DNA from: Kondoa malvinella
Lineage: Eukaryota; Basidiomycota; Agaricostilbomycetes; Agaricostilbales; Kondoaceae
Direction: 5' to 3'
Assembly: GCA_039545315.1 (NCBI GenBank)
Contig: BCIM01000002.1
Location: 1,081,369-1,145,368 of the forward strand
DNA length: 64,000 nt
The notes beneath the pieces were generated by a model. The model ran no database searches. It saw only the letters and a list, made by a program, of their open reading frames with translations, and was not told the origin of the DNA. Made by a program: the position numbers and the translations under genes. Shown one piece after another: positions 1 to 10,120 of this stretch (positions are counted from its first letter, which is position 1; the number at the start of each line of letters is the position of its first letter).

Positions 1-1315
1 TCACTGACCAGACCAGCTTCATAACCTTTGCCATTGTTGAGCAACATCCAGTCGTACACGCCATCTTCTACATCGCCTGTGCTCTTGAGGACTTTTGTAA
101 ACAGCTCTCGGAGGAAATCATAGTCTGGCGTCTCTTCGAAACCAAGCTTGCGCACATAGTTCAGGTAGATGGCGAATTCCTCTGTTCGATATGAGGCCCT
201 TTCAGTGCTTATCACAGCACAAAAATGTCCATAACGAACCTGGAAAGTCCTCGCACAGCTCCTTGATCGGTGTACTCTGCTTCTTTTCGCCAATCTTTTC
301 ATACTTTTGCTTGTTTGTAGCCGCTTTCAAGCCTTGCCATGGCAGACCGCCCCTCAAAAAGTACATGAACACATGACCTAATGCTTCCAGGTCATCTCTC
401 CTCGATTGCTCTGAAATTTGGTTGTCAGTAAGTCAAAGAGTTGACCTGAAGTGTAACATACCTCGACCCAAATGTGTATTGATGGACATATACCGCGCTG
501 TACCGCTCAAACTCTTGCGTTCCCTGTATGGAATATGCTGTTTCGTCTTTGGGTCGCGGTACTGTTTCGCCATGCCGAAATCAACGACCCAGACTGTGTT
601 TGCGCCTTTGGTGCCCGATCGACCAATGAGGAAATTGTCAGGTTTGATATCTCGATAGATGAGGTTCTTTTCATGTATGGTTTGTACGCGAGTGAGCTGT
701 TCGCGGAAACCTCCGCAATCAGACACGATAATGCGTCACCCAGAACATCTCACGAACCATTTGTTTTGCAGTCATGACTACAGTCTTGATACTGAACTTT
801 CGCCCACACATGTCGAACAGATCTTCTAGTGATGGTCCGAGCAGGTCGATGACCAGAATGTTATGTAGCCCTTCTTGTCCGAAATAGTAGACTTGCGGTA
901 TGCCCGCTGTACATAGTTGTGCTAAGTCAGTCGCAGACGAGAGAAACAGCTAGATCACGCACGCGAGCCAGCTAGGATCTTATATGTCCGGTATTCATCT
1001 CGTAATTGAGGTGCGTCAGACTTTCTCGGTTCCTGTGCGTAGCATGATTCAGGCGTCAGCAGCTAGCAGCCGCATCACCAGATCTACACGCACAAATTTG
1101 ACAGCGACGGTAACATTATTGAGTAGATTGGTTCCTTCCTGCAAAGCGCATTCTATCTGAGCCTCTCATTCCAAGCCTCTCGCCGTGAGACTAACGAAGA
1201 TAACACCGAATGATCCTTCACCGATCTTGCGCCCTATCTTGAAATGTACACCGACGACAGAGGAATTACCTCCGCCATGAGACGTGCTCCCAGATTCTTG
1301 CGAAGTCGTCTGCAT
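1..1315 (-). CDS. casein kinase I (cki1/YCK-like), C-terminus cut by window start
   Basis: Serine/threonine kinase of the CK1 family, which in fungi acts in membrane traffic, nutrient signalling and morphogenesis. The start at 1315 gives a short Gly/Ser-rich leader, then [17 protein letters not shown] (P-loop). Further exons encode the catalytic loop [13 protein letters not shown], the DFG segment [18 protein letters not shown] and the CK1 signature [19 protein letters not shown] (about 430-670). The last visible exon (about 1-400) reads into the C-lobe and continues past position 1, so the C-terminal tail, including any prenylation motif that would separate YCK from cki1 types, is missing. 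Introns are short with clear GT/AG ends. The family is certain; the subfamily is inferred from close agreement with cki1-type sequences. Confidence 0.95.
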
Positions 1316-1319
1316 GGTT

Positions 1320-1844
1320 TCAAAAGGTCCGAGTCTTTGCTAGATGAAGGAAATATCTTCGTAACGAGCGCGCGCAGTAACGAGAGACTTCTTTTTGTAA
1401 GGCTTGACGAGTCCTTGAGGGTAAAGGAGAGAAGGCAGGCAAGGTTTGGCGCGAATTCAGATATGCCGCCAATTCAGCTCGAGAGACGGAACGAGGTCGA
1501 GCTTGATTGAGAAGTACAGTAGGCTGGAACAAGGACGAGCTAAAGCTGCGACCCTCCTTTGGCAGTTGGACAGAAGCCCGAGAGCCGTGTTTTGTTTGCG
1601 CAAAGGTTTTCTGACTTGGGCCAGAGGCTGATCGCGCTAGTCTTGCTACTGACGAGGTGAGGGTATGCACCAGTGTCCTGCAAGAGGAGGCAGTGAAATT
1701 GAGGGGTTGAAAGAGAAGGGCAATGCTCGCGCTCAAGAGGTTGGGCACGGGATAGCCCGGCAAGGTTAAGTTAGTCAAGGCGAGGAATGCTGGAAATGCT
1801 ATGCCTGTTACAAGAACGATACAAAGTAGTACAAGTGTCCGCAA
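1320..1844 (-). other. long upstream reading frame ahead of the casein kinase I gene
   Basis: A 174-codon uninterrupted frame on the same strand as the kinase. Its stop codon lies 4 nt before the kinase ATG, in a different frame. The N-terminus is strongly hydrophobic (LVLLCIVLVTGIAFPAFLAL); the rest is Ser/Arg-rich and unlike any family I know. It fills almost the whole 560 bp between the upstream LEA_2 gene stop and the kinase start, so it lies in the kinase promoter or 5' leader. It could be an upstream ORF, a small membrane protein gene or a chance frame. Chance is the default reading. Confidence 0.2.
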
Positions 1845-1875
1845 AAGCCAGCTTCTGCGAGAGTCCGAGTTTCAT

Positions 1876-3409
1876 TCAATAGCCAAACTGAAGCGATTCC
1901 AGCTTCCATCGCTTTGTTCGAGCAAAACGAGTACCGCCGCCGATAAGGCTGCCTATCGAGTCGCCAAGGAAAGAACTGATGTCGCCTTCAGATAGGGCTG
2001 ATTAGATACAAGTCAGCTGATGTTCAGTCGAATCAGAAAAAGTCGGCTTACGGCAGTCGAATGAGGTATCACTCGAGAACGTAGGCGAGATAGTCACAAC
2101 GAGTACCTTAAGCTTGAGAGTAAGCGAGTAGTTGACCTGTGAAGCATAAGCATCATTGAGTTCTGTGGTCCGAGATACACAAGGATGCCAAGCTCACCTT
2201 GAGCTGCCTGGCAACATTGCCAGTAAAGCCACAACGATCCGCTATATCTTTTAAAATGACTTCGCCTGGATCGTTGGCGGTGTGATAGCTACAAGCACGT
2301 TATTCGCGGTTTTAGCATTACAGGCGGAAACTTACTCTATGCTGAAGGGGAAGTGAACAAAGTTGTTTGTCTGTTCGATCTGATATCAGCGTTCCTGCTC
2401 AAGCATACAGATCACAGGAGCATACATGCGCTTTAATATCGACGTCAGTCAGATTGCCTCCACCTATCGGCTTATTGTTTGCTGCACCGGGATAGTATGC
2501 CTTTGCAGTGATCTCGTTAAAGTGCGCGCCAAAGACTGTAGACCCTTGTCACATCCAGCTTGTGAAAGCAGGACGAAGACAGGCGGCCTACAATTTGGGT
2601 TTTGTACTCCTCTGTGAAAAAGACTCATGGTTTAGCTGAGTACACAGCTGAATCCGATGCAGCCTCACATGTTAAGCTCGAAGTTCAGCATGAAACCGTC
2701 AGACTGCGGTTCGACGAGATTTCCGCTTTCTGGTGCATCGACACCATTGAACTGCACATTCGGTGCGCGGACCCATACTGTGCAGGGCAGAACTCCGACA
2801 GGCTCTTACAAGCCAAAAGGAGATCAGACGCACGCAAAAAGGCAGCCACGACTCCTAAAATGACCAGAATGACGACTAGCAACGTGCAACAGCAACACCG
2901 TCCGCACCTATACACTGCTGTCAGCCTATGTGAGCCGTAGGTATGCTCACACTCACATCCTCCCTCGTCCACCTCGCGAGAAAGTACCTTGATGCTCTTC
3001 CGACCCTGAAACCAACATGAGTTCACTACATAGTCTATCGCTAGCAGACGCACTCCACATCCTCAGACCAGCTTTCCGCGGTATTTCACCAGCAGCAGCC
3101 ATCTGGGCAGCTACGCTCCCTCGCGTCGTCTGCTTGCTCGGCGTTAATCCTATCAGAGGTAAACATGAGTGATCCAACTAAAGCCGGTCTGACTGGAGAC
3201 TCACCTCGTTTCTCTGCATCTTCTAGATACTGCTGATCTAGCGAGACATCTGTATTCGCGCCTTTGTCATTTTGGTAGAGTGTCGTCTTTGAGTCTTTCG
3301 GGCTATGTTGACTATACAGAGTTCGCGTTACATACGCTCTACGCGCAGAGGACAGAGCAGCGTACCGGCCGTATTCACTTTCGTATGGCTCAGGCGAAGG
3401 GCGATACAT
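1876..3409 (-). CDS. LEA_2 / NDR1-HIN1-like single-pass membrane protein
   Basis: Start at 3409 (MYRPSPEPYESEYGRY). A Pro/Ser/Tyr-rich cytosolic head of about 100 residues ends in a basic RGGRGR stretch. A cysteine cluster follows (CGRCCCC), then one membrane helix (LLVVILVILGVVAAFL). The rest is an extracytosolic beta-sandwich-like domain: WVRAPNVQFNGVDAP, HFNEITAKAYYPGA, GGGNLTDVDIKAHTNNFVHF and VNYSLTLKLKVLVVTISPTF. This order (basic Cys-rich anchor, helix, LEA_2 domain) matches fungal LEA_2-domain proteins of unknown function. At least six short introns are needed. The stop is the TGA at 1876-1878 after a Gly-rich segment. The family call rests on pattern memory, not a search. Confidence 0.7.
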
Positions 3410-3692
3410 TGTGATGAATCAAGCCTCCGTGAAGAAGGCGAGGATGTTGAGCACCGGCCAGCTAAGAGCGGTAGGCAACAGGAGATATGAGCTGCTGGGC
3501 TATCTTGTGAGGGTATCTATTGTCAATCCTTAATGTCGAGTGGTAGTCACGAGACTAGATGATGGTCAAGTTGACCAGCGAGACGGACACAAGAAGCCAA
3601 CTTCTAACAGCTTCTCTGAAAACGTCTCAGATCTAGTCCAATTCCCTGCATTACGATGTTCCCTATACAATTACATATCTATTAGGTTGGCC

Positions 3693-5432
3693 TTACTTGT
3701 GTGCTGCGAGTTCTTCCTCGGAGCTGTTGGTAGCCGCTTCAATGTCTTCCGAATCGGACTTGACTTCCCGCTCGACAGTAATGTTGATCTCGCTGATCCG
3801 TGAGAGGTTGTTGAAAGAGCGAGATCGTTTAGTGATGCTTTGACCTTTCTCCGCCGCCGTGTCTTTTTCTGCTGAATCTGGCTCTTTCAGAATAAGGGCG
3901 AGTTGACTGTTTGAGCAATTAGCACTACACCGATCCATCTCAGGGGATAACTTACGCGCCGCCGACGAGTGTGGCAGTAACGCCGAAAATCCAGTTGTCG
4001 CGCAAGGTCAAGGTGAGAGGGTTTTGCGTAGCCGAACCTTGTATCAATAGCGAGACGCCATTACCGATGCTAATGAACGCGAATGATAGCATGCCAACAG
4101 AGTACAGCATAAGCTATAACCATGATCAGCATCGGCCGGATCAAGAGCTGGAACGACTTGCCCATTTGTACTGGCGTAGCGGACTTGATACCTTGGCAGA
4201 AGTGGAAGTCGTCTTGGTTCTGCAAGAGAAAGTGGAGACAGAGTACTTCGGTTGAGTAGTGCTTGTGGTGAGTACTGGTACAGGTGTAGATGTAGCGGGT
4301 ATGGTGTCCAACTTCATGTTCTGGTTGCGTAGCTTCCGCATCGAGTACAGACTGCCGCCGAGCTTGTGAATAAAGAGAGCGAAGAAAGGCATGTCTGAGA
4401 TGAACGCAAGCAAAAACGTAAGTGAACTGAAGTCGCTACTGAGGAGACTGCAGACTGACAGAAAATGATAGCCCATGCCCCGAAGCTTACGTTCAAAGCG
4501 ATAAAGATGTGCAGAAAGTGTTGGGTATCGGTGCCGCTTGATTGCGCAGCTTGTCCAGCTTGAATAAGTTCGGGTATGGAGGAATCCTCAAAGGTGCCGT
4601 TGACCGCTTGTAAGAGGAATTGTCTGACGGTATCTACAGCACGAAAGGTGTCGCTGGAGTGTTTAGTCAATAGAGCCCTGTGAGCATTATCAGCTATCAA
4701 TCTGAAGTGTATCACTTGGGACTGACGCTATTGGGATGTTTGCGATTGTCCACGCGACGAGGAGTCCAAAACAGAGAAGATGCATAATCCAAGGAGGCGG
4801 TAGCATCATTCGTTGCTCATTCACACGACCGCCGAAGGTCATGCTGACGACAAAGATTTGAGAGCATATCGATAACCATGCGCCAACTATAGCAAATGAT
4901 TTCAACAATGGATAACAGCCTGATGTGTACACGTACTGATGAAGATGATTGGAGCGCAGTCTTTCAGGCTCGTCAGCTTTATAGAAGGCTGAATAGAGAC
5001 ATGACGCACACATGGCAGCAAAACCGACCCATGTTGGCGAGTTGCGATAATGATACATGTTGATATTGACAGCGAGACCAATCACACGAGATGCCCACGC
5101 GAAGCAGCCCGTAATCATGAAGATGAAGCCGCCATTAGGTATGATGTAGATGGCTGACAGCAAGATCAGCATCATAATATGATCTGAACAGACTTCTGCT
5201 GACCGGAATGCCTATCAAGTCTACGAAAGAGCCAAAGCTTCTGTTTGCCTTGTAACGATCTTCGTACAGAGAGTGCAGTCATGCCAAGGTAAGCGAGAGT
5301 CCATAGTCCAAAGATGGAAACCAGAAAGAAGAGCTGGATGGTCTGGCTATGTGTCGCTTCTTGTGGAGCTGATTCATTCAGGATCCGAAGCTGCTCTGCT
5401 GCCACAGCTGGCGGAAGTAATGTGCTTGCCAT
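3693..5432 (-). CDS. orphan polytopic membrane protein (about 7 helices)
   Basis: The start at 5432 (MASTLLPPAVAAEQLRILN) is chosen over an in-frame ATG at 5501. Hydrophobic helices follow in successive exons: TIQLFFLVSIFGLWTLAYLG, MMLILLSAIYIIPNGGFIFM, SFAIVGAWLSICSQIFVVSM, WIMHLLCFGLLVAWTIANIP, HIFIALNVSFGAWAIIFCQ, then two more, ending in an acidic Ser/Glu-rich cytosolic tail (stop at 3693-3695). An early exon has a basic loop, RRSLQGKQKLWLFRRL. The layout suggests a seven-helix receptor-like or transporter-like protein, but no signature I recognise is present. Exon joins in the middle (4140-4720) are approximate. A further hydrophobic minus-strand frame at 5482-5685 could be an upstream exon. 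Confidence 0.55.
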
Positions 5433-6565
5433 GATCGACAAATGCTGTTTGTTTGTTTCTGCCAAAGCAAGATTGGGCTTTTCAGGCGATTGTCCGCGCA
5501 CTGATACGGTTGACTAGGCGAAATGAGAGACGGATAGCAGTCAAGGAACACAGAAAAGCAAGGCTGATCTCATATGAGGGTACGAAAATACGAATATTGC
5601 TTTCTGCGGACAAATTGTGGAGAAGACGCGCGAGATCGACAAACGGTCCGGATAACCCAAAACGGTGTTGCCTCGATGCCTCCACACTTTGATATTATCG
5701 CGGTTCCTTGACCAGGGCACAGCCTTTCCATAGGCCATAAAAGACATCGCAGCGTGAACAATCAAGACAAGCTCATGTCAAGCGACAGGTGTCAAGAACG
5801 CAGAATGAAGATGTGCAAGAGGATCAGTCTCTTGCGAACGAGGAGTCAAGCATCCGAAGACATGAAGACATGAAATGAGTTCCGCTCTTGGGGAGAAAGT
5901 GGGCAAAATATATGGCTGTCAAACATTTGACGACAATGATGAAGCTGTTGCTCTGCACATGATGCTAGACGCATGCTTCAAGGGTCCACCCTGTCGTTTC
6001 TGCAACAGCACCGTATCTTCCGGCATTGAGGCATCAGACGCAGCATGTCCTATTCGGATTGCAAACTTCCAGGGTGCGTCGGGCGGGCGAAATTTGGGCG
6101 GTCTACAAGCACCACATCAAGGAATTGCATTCGCAAGCACCTTGTGGATATAGCGACCAAGTGGTATCGACGTTGGAAAGTTTTGACAGGACCTTAAAGT
6201 GTCCCAAGACGGCGAAGAAGGCCTTCCTCCCGGCTCGACACAGCAGACGTCGTTATCTTGCACAGTGTTGCTGACCGACTGCTACCCATGTTTCGTTTGA
6301 ATTCCAAATTCTATCTGCTCCGAGTCCGTCTATTCTGTCCAAAGTCGTTATCGTCCCTGTGCTGTTGTCGTCTCACTTTCGTTGGGCGAGATATGAGCCT
6401 GTATCCGTGGTACGCTCGTTTGGAACAGTCGCGTTTGGAACAGTCGCGCGACGTTCCGCGAAGTCTGTGCCAGGAAACTTCTTTCTTCCATTTGACCTTT
6501 TCACTTGGGTGTCTTGTTCTTTGGACTTTCTTTCCTGCCAGCCGCCTCACTTTGTGACTGTTGAC
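5433..6565. other. 1.1 kb divergent intergenic region
   Basis: Lies between the start of the orphan membrane protein (-) and the CSC1-type channel (+), so it should hold both promoters and leaders. I see no frame with convincing protein character; the candidates run through out-of-frame stops or have no family resemblance. The only structure I can point to is a perfect 15-nt tandem duplication at 6419-6448, listed separately. The last 80 nt before the channel ATG are pyrimidine-rich, as expected for a fungal leader. Confidence 0.6.
6419..6448. repeat. two perfect tandem copies of a 15-nt unit
   Basis: The unit TTTGGAACAGTCGCG occurs at 6419-6433 and immediately again at 6434-6448, about 120 nt upstream of the CSC1-type channel start codon. 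The duplication is exact. It could be a doubled regulatory site or a neutral slippage product. Confidence 0.9.
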
Positions 6566-9500
6566 ATGTCCGCGGCAACGCAAGACACGAGCAACAGCTC
6601 AAACACGACGAGCAGCTTCGTCTCCGCTGCAGTCATCGGTATAGTTGTATTCGCAGCCGAGTTGTTGCTGTTCGTTATCCTCCATCGCAAACTCAGCCAA
6701 GTCTACAAGCCTCGAGTCTATCTCTCTGCCAAAGATCTTCGCGCCAAAGAAATTCCGACAAATAACCCTATCAGCGGAATCATATAGCAAGTCTTCAGCT
6801 CTCGTCTTGTTCCCTGGCTGATGAGGATTGCAGTCTTGTACGACAGCCAGATCAAGAAGTCCTCCGCCTGAATGGTTTAGACTCATACGCTTCCCTCCGA
6901 TACTTCAAGCTTCTTGTCAAGCTTTTTATACCGGCTTGGTTACTAGCATGGGCTGTACTCTTACCTCTCACGTTGATCGGAAGAGATGTGAGCATGATTT
7001 TCCGACATGCGAGTAGGGCTGATGCTAGAGTAGTCAAGCATTACTGGTCTGAGAATGTTTGAATTCGGTTCTGTTCCAGAAGCACAGCAAGTGCGCAAAT
7101 GGGGTCACCTCGGTGTTGCTCTCTTGATCGACCTTTGGGCCGTCTACCTGATCAGGCGGGAACTTGCAAACTTTACCCGTGTCCGACATGCTCGTAAGTG
7201 CTGCTCTCGGTTCGACATCATACACTAATGCTCGGGACAGACCTTACAAGCCATGCTCACGCTAGGCTACCTTCTTCTCGGACTGTCTTGGTCACTGGCG
7301 TCCCGCAAGAGTGGATGAATGAGTCCAAGATTGAGCGCTTTGCGACTTTCCTACCGGGAGGAATAGAGCGAAGTAACTTTCCTTCTCATAATGCTAGAAC
7401 TTGTTCTGACATATCCATCTAGTCTGGTTGACCACTGATCCAGGCAAGAACATTAAGAAGACCTTTAAAGAGCGCAACAATAATGTCTACGAACTCGAAA
7501 CCAGCTTTACAAAGATCCAAAAGCTCGCTATGAAATTTTCAGCAAAGACACCTGCAACTGAGACAGAGCAGGAGTCAGCTCATCCTCTTTCCATGATACC
7601 GGTCAAAAAGCGCCCTCGACACAAAGTTGGTAGTATGCCATGCTGTGGTCAAAGCTTCGACTCGCTTGATTACCTCCCCACCGAGATTCGTCGCCAGCAG
7701 GATAGCTTAGAAGATATGCGAAACACCGCTACTATGAACCCCGACTACTCTCGCTCGTTCTTTGTTCGATTCCGTACGCAGATGGACGCCAACATCTTCG
7801 CTCAGCAAACACTTCATCATAAACCAATGGTGATGGCGTCAAAATACACCGACTTGGCTCGGGACGATGTGCTTTTTGATAACCTTCGCATTCACAGCTA
7901 CGAAGCAACCATTCGGAAAATCGTATCCTGGGGTTTGACAATTGGGATCATCATTGCCTAGTAGGTCCAACGCCTGTCCAGTCTCACATCCGGCCTTGCT
8001 CACAATTGTTTTTCCTTTGCTTAGTCTGCCATCAATCGCATTTGTCGGTTCCGTCAGCAACATCTCTGCTCTATGTGAAGATGTCTCTTGGCTCTCCTGG
8101 ATCTGCAAGCTGCCAAGTCCCATTGTAGGAAGTAAGTCTGCAACCTTCTCAGTAGCAACTTCGGTTGGCTCATGTTTACGCTCGCGTCTGCCTAGTTCTT
8201 CAAGGCGCTTTACCTCCCGTACGTACCCCTGATCACGATGCACACATGTACCTAAACGCTCTTTGTCTTTGGGATAGATCGCCTTGGCTGTCCTTTTCAT
8301 GCTCATTCCTATCGCCTACCGCATGATCAGTCGCTACGTTCACGGTCTACCGTTACGATCATTGGTCAATCTCTCTACCTTTGAGCGCTACTTCCTTTTC
8401 CTGGTTGTACGTAATTGATCCCTCTTCGTCCGGGAAGATGCTGAACATATGACAGATTCATGGTTTCCTGATCATTGTATGCTCATCAGTCACCTGATTC
8501 GCTCGGTGTTGACGTGCTAGCAGACCGTTTCTTCTTCTCTTCCCGAGACAGCTACAAGAATTGCCGATAATCCAGGCCAAGGTATGTTCTCTATTGACAT
8601 TGTCACTCTCGTCTGACATCGTCCCCTAGTGCCATCTATACTTGCCCAGAATCTGCCGTCTGCAAGCGTTTTCTTCCTCACCTTCCTTTTAACCACAGGC
8701 CTGTCTACATCAGGCAGTGCTCTGGCCCAGCTCGCCAGCGTCGGTCTACTTGTCGTCAAGCGACTCTTGGGTTACGGTAGCCCTCGCAAAGCCTATGCGG
8801 TGGAATACAAGCTGCCCAGCATCAAGTGGTCAGTAATCGCAACTCACACACCTACGCTAGGCTCAATTTCAATTGATCAGGGAGACGTTTTTGCCTAACA
8901 TTGCGTTACTGGCCCTACTTGGAATCGTCTACAGCACTATCCAGCCAATCATCCTTGGTCTTGCGGCAGTTGCCTTCGTCCTTCTGTTCCTGGTCTTCAA
9001 ATACCTATTGATCTACTCTATGGACCAGCCGGTAGGTCATGTGATCTGCCTATAGCATTGTGCTCACAACAGCTCTCAGGACGCGCTTGACACTGGAGGC
9101 TTCTACTTGCCCGTCAGTCTTCGAAACCTGCATTGCTCAAAGTAGCTGAACTCAAATTTCTTGCAGAAACTGATGAACTATTTATTTGTTGGCATATACT
9201 TGCACCAGTTGTGTATGGCCGGGCTGTTCTTCCTCAGTCGTGACGCAAGCGATGTAAGCGTACCTCCGGTCGGCTATTTTACGACGCTGACAACCGGACA
9301 GAGCATCAAGAGCACAGCACCAATGGGCATTATCATGGTGGTCACCTTAATCGTACGTTTACAGCCTTTCCGGTGCTATTCATACATGCTCACGATCGTG
9401 CCTGCGCGACCCAGCTCACGGTGGCAACGCAATTCCTCCTCATACGTCGATACAATGCTTTGCTGCGTGTTGCGCCATGGGTTTAGTGTTCAGCTGCATA

Positions 9501-10051
9501 CCAGAGGATCGCGTTCTGACTATGCTCTGCAGTCATTGATTATCGCCGAGGAAGATGCAAGAACCGAAAAGGGAGTGAATATCACTGAGCAAGCTAGAAC
9601 CAGCGAGGCACTCGAGAATCAGCGTCACAATGAGGATGTAGCAGAAGACGGCGCCGGAGGCCAGTACAACTCTGAAGTCGACGAGCACAACGAATTCCTT
9701 CAGTGAGTATATGATCTCAGTCTCTTTCTCCAATGCTGAGCAATACGGGTAGTCCTGCTCTTTGGCAGCCGACTCCGATCTGCTGGTTTGCCGACGATCC
9801 AAAAGATATGGGTAGACAGGAGTCGTCCAGGTTAGAGATGGAGGGTGTCAGATCCAGCACTCTGGGTAGGCAATTTCTGTCATCATCTGGATCACATGGT
9901 TGAATCACGCGCAGGTGCTACGATGAACGAGAAGGGAAAGATACAAGTCTCCAGAGCTCAGCCAGATCACATGTGGTATGTCAAAGTCATCATGCGATCA
10001 AGATTCGATATGCTGACATGGAATGTTAGGGAGGGAGGTCTCAATCAATAA
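6566..10051 (+). CDS. CSC1: CSC1/OSCA-type calcium-permeable channel (RSN1_7TM, PHM7 family)
   Basis: Osmo- or mechanosensitive cation channel of the DUF221 family, expected in the plasma or an internal membrane. The start at 6566 gives a short extracellular head rich in Asn/Ser/Thr, the first helix (VSAAVIGIVVFAAELLLFVI), and then the family segment YKPRVYLSAKDL. A cytosolic domain follows with VTGVPQEWMNESKIERF and SFFVRFRTQMDANIFAQQT, then the multi-helix channel core (8,000-9,500). The C-terminus carries the family motif FLHPALWQPTPICWFADD, assembled across an intron (donor GTGAGT after the CA of the His codon), and ends EGGLNQ at 10049-10051. Well over ten short introns. It converges on NAA25 with 69 bp between stops. 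Confidence 0.88.
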
Positions 10052-10120
10052 GGCGTGGAAGAGACGTCAGTGCCAGGGCTTAATGTGTAAATACACCGTC
10101 AATGCAGAATACACGTTGCA

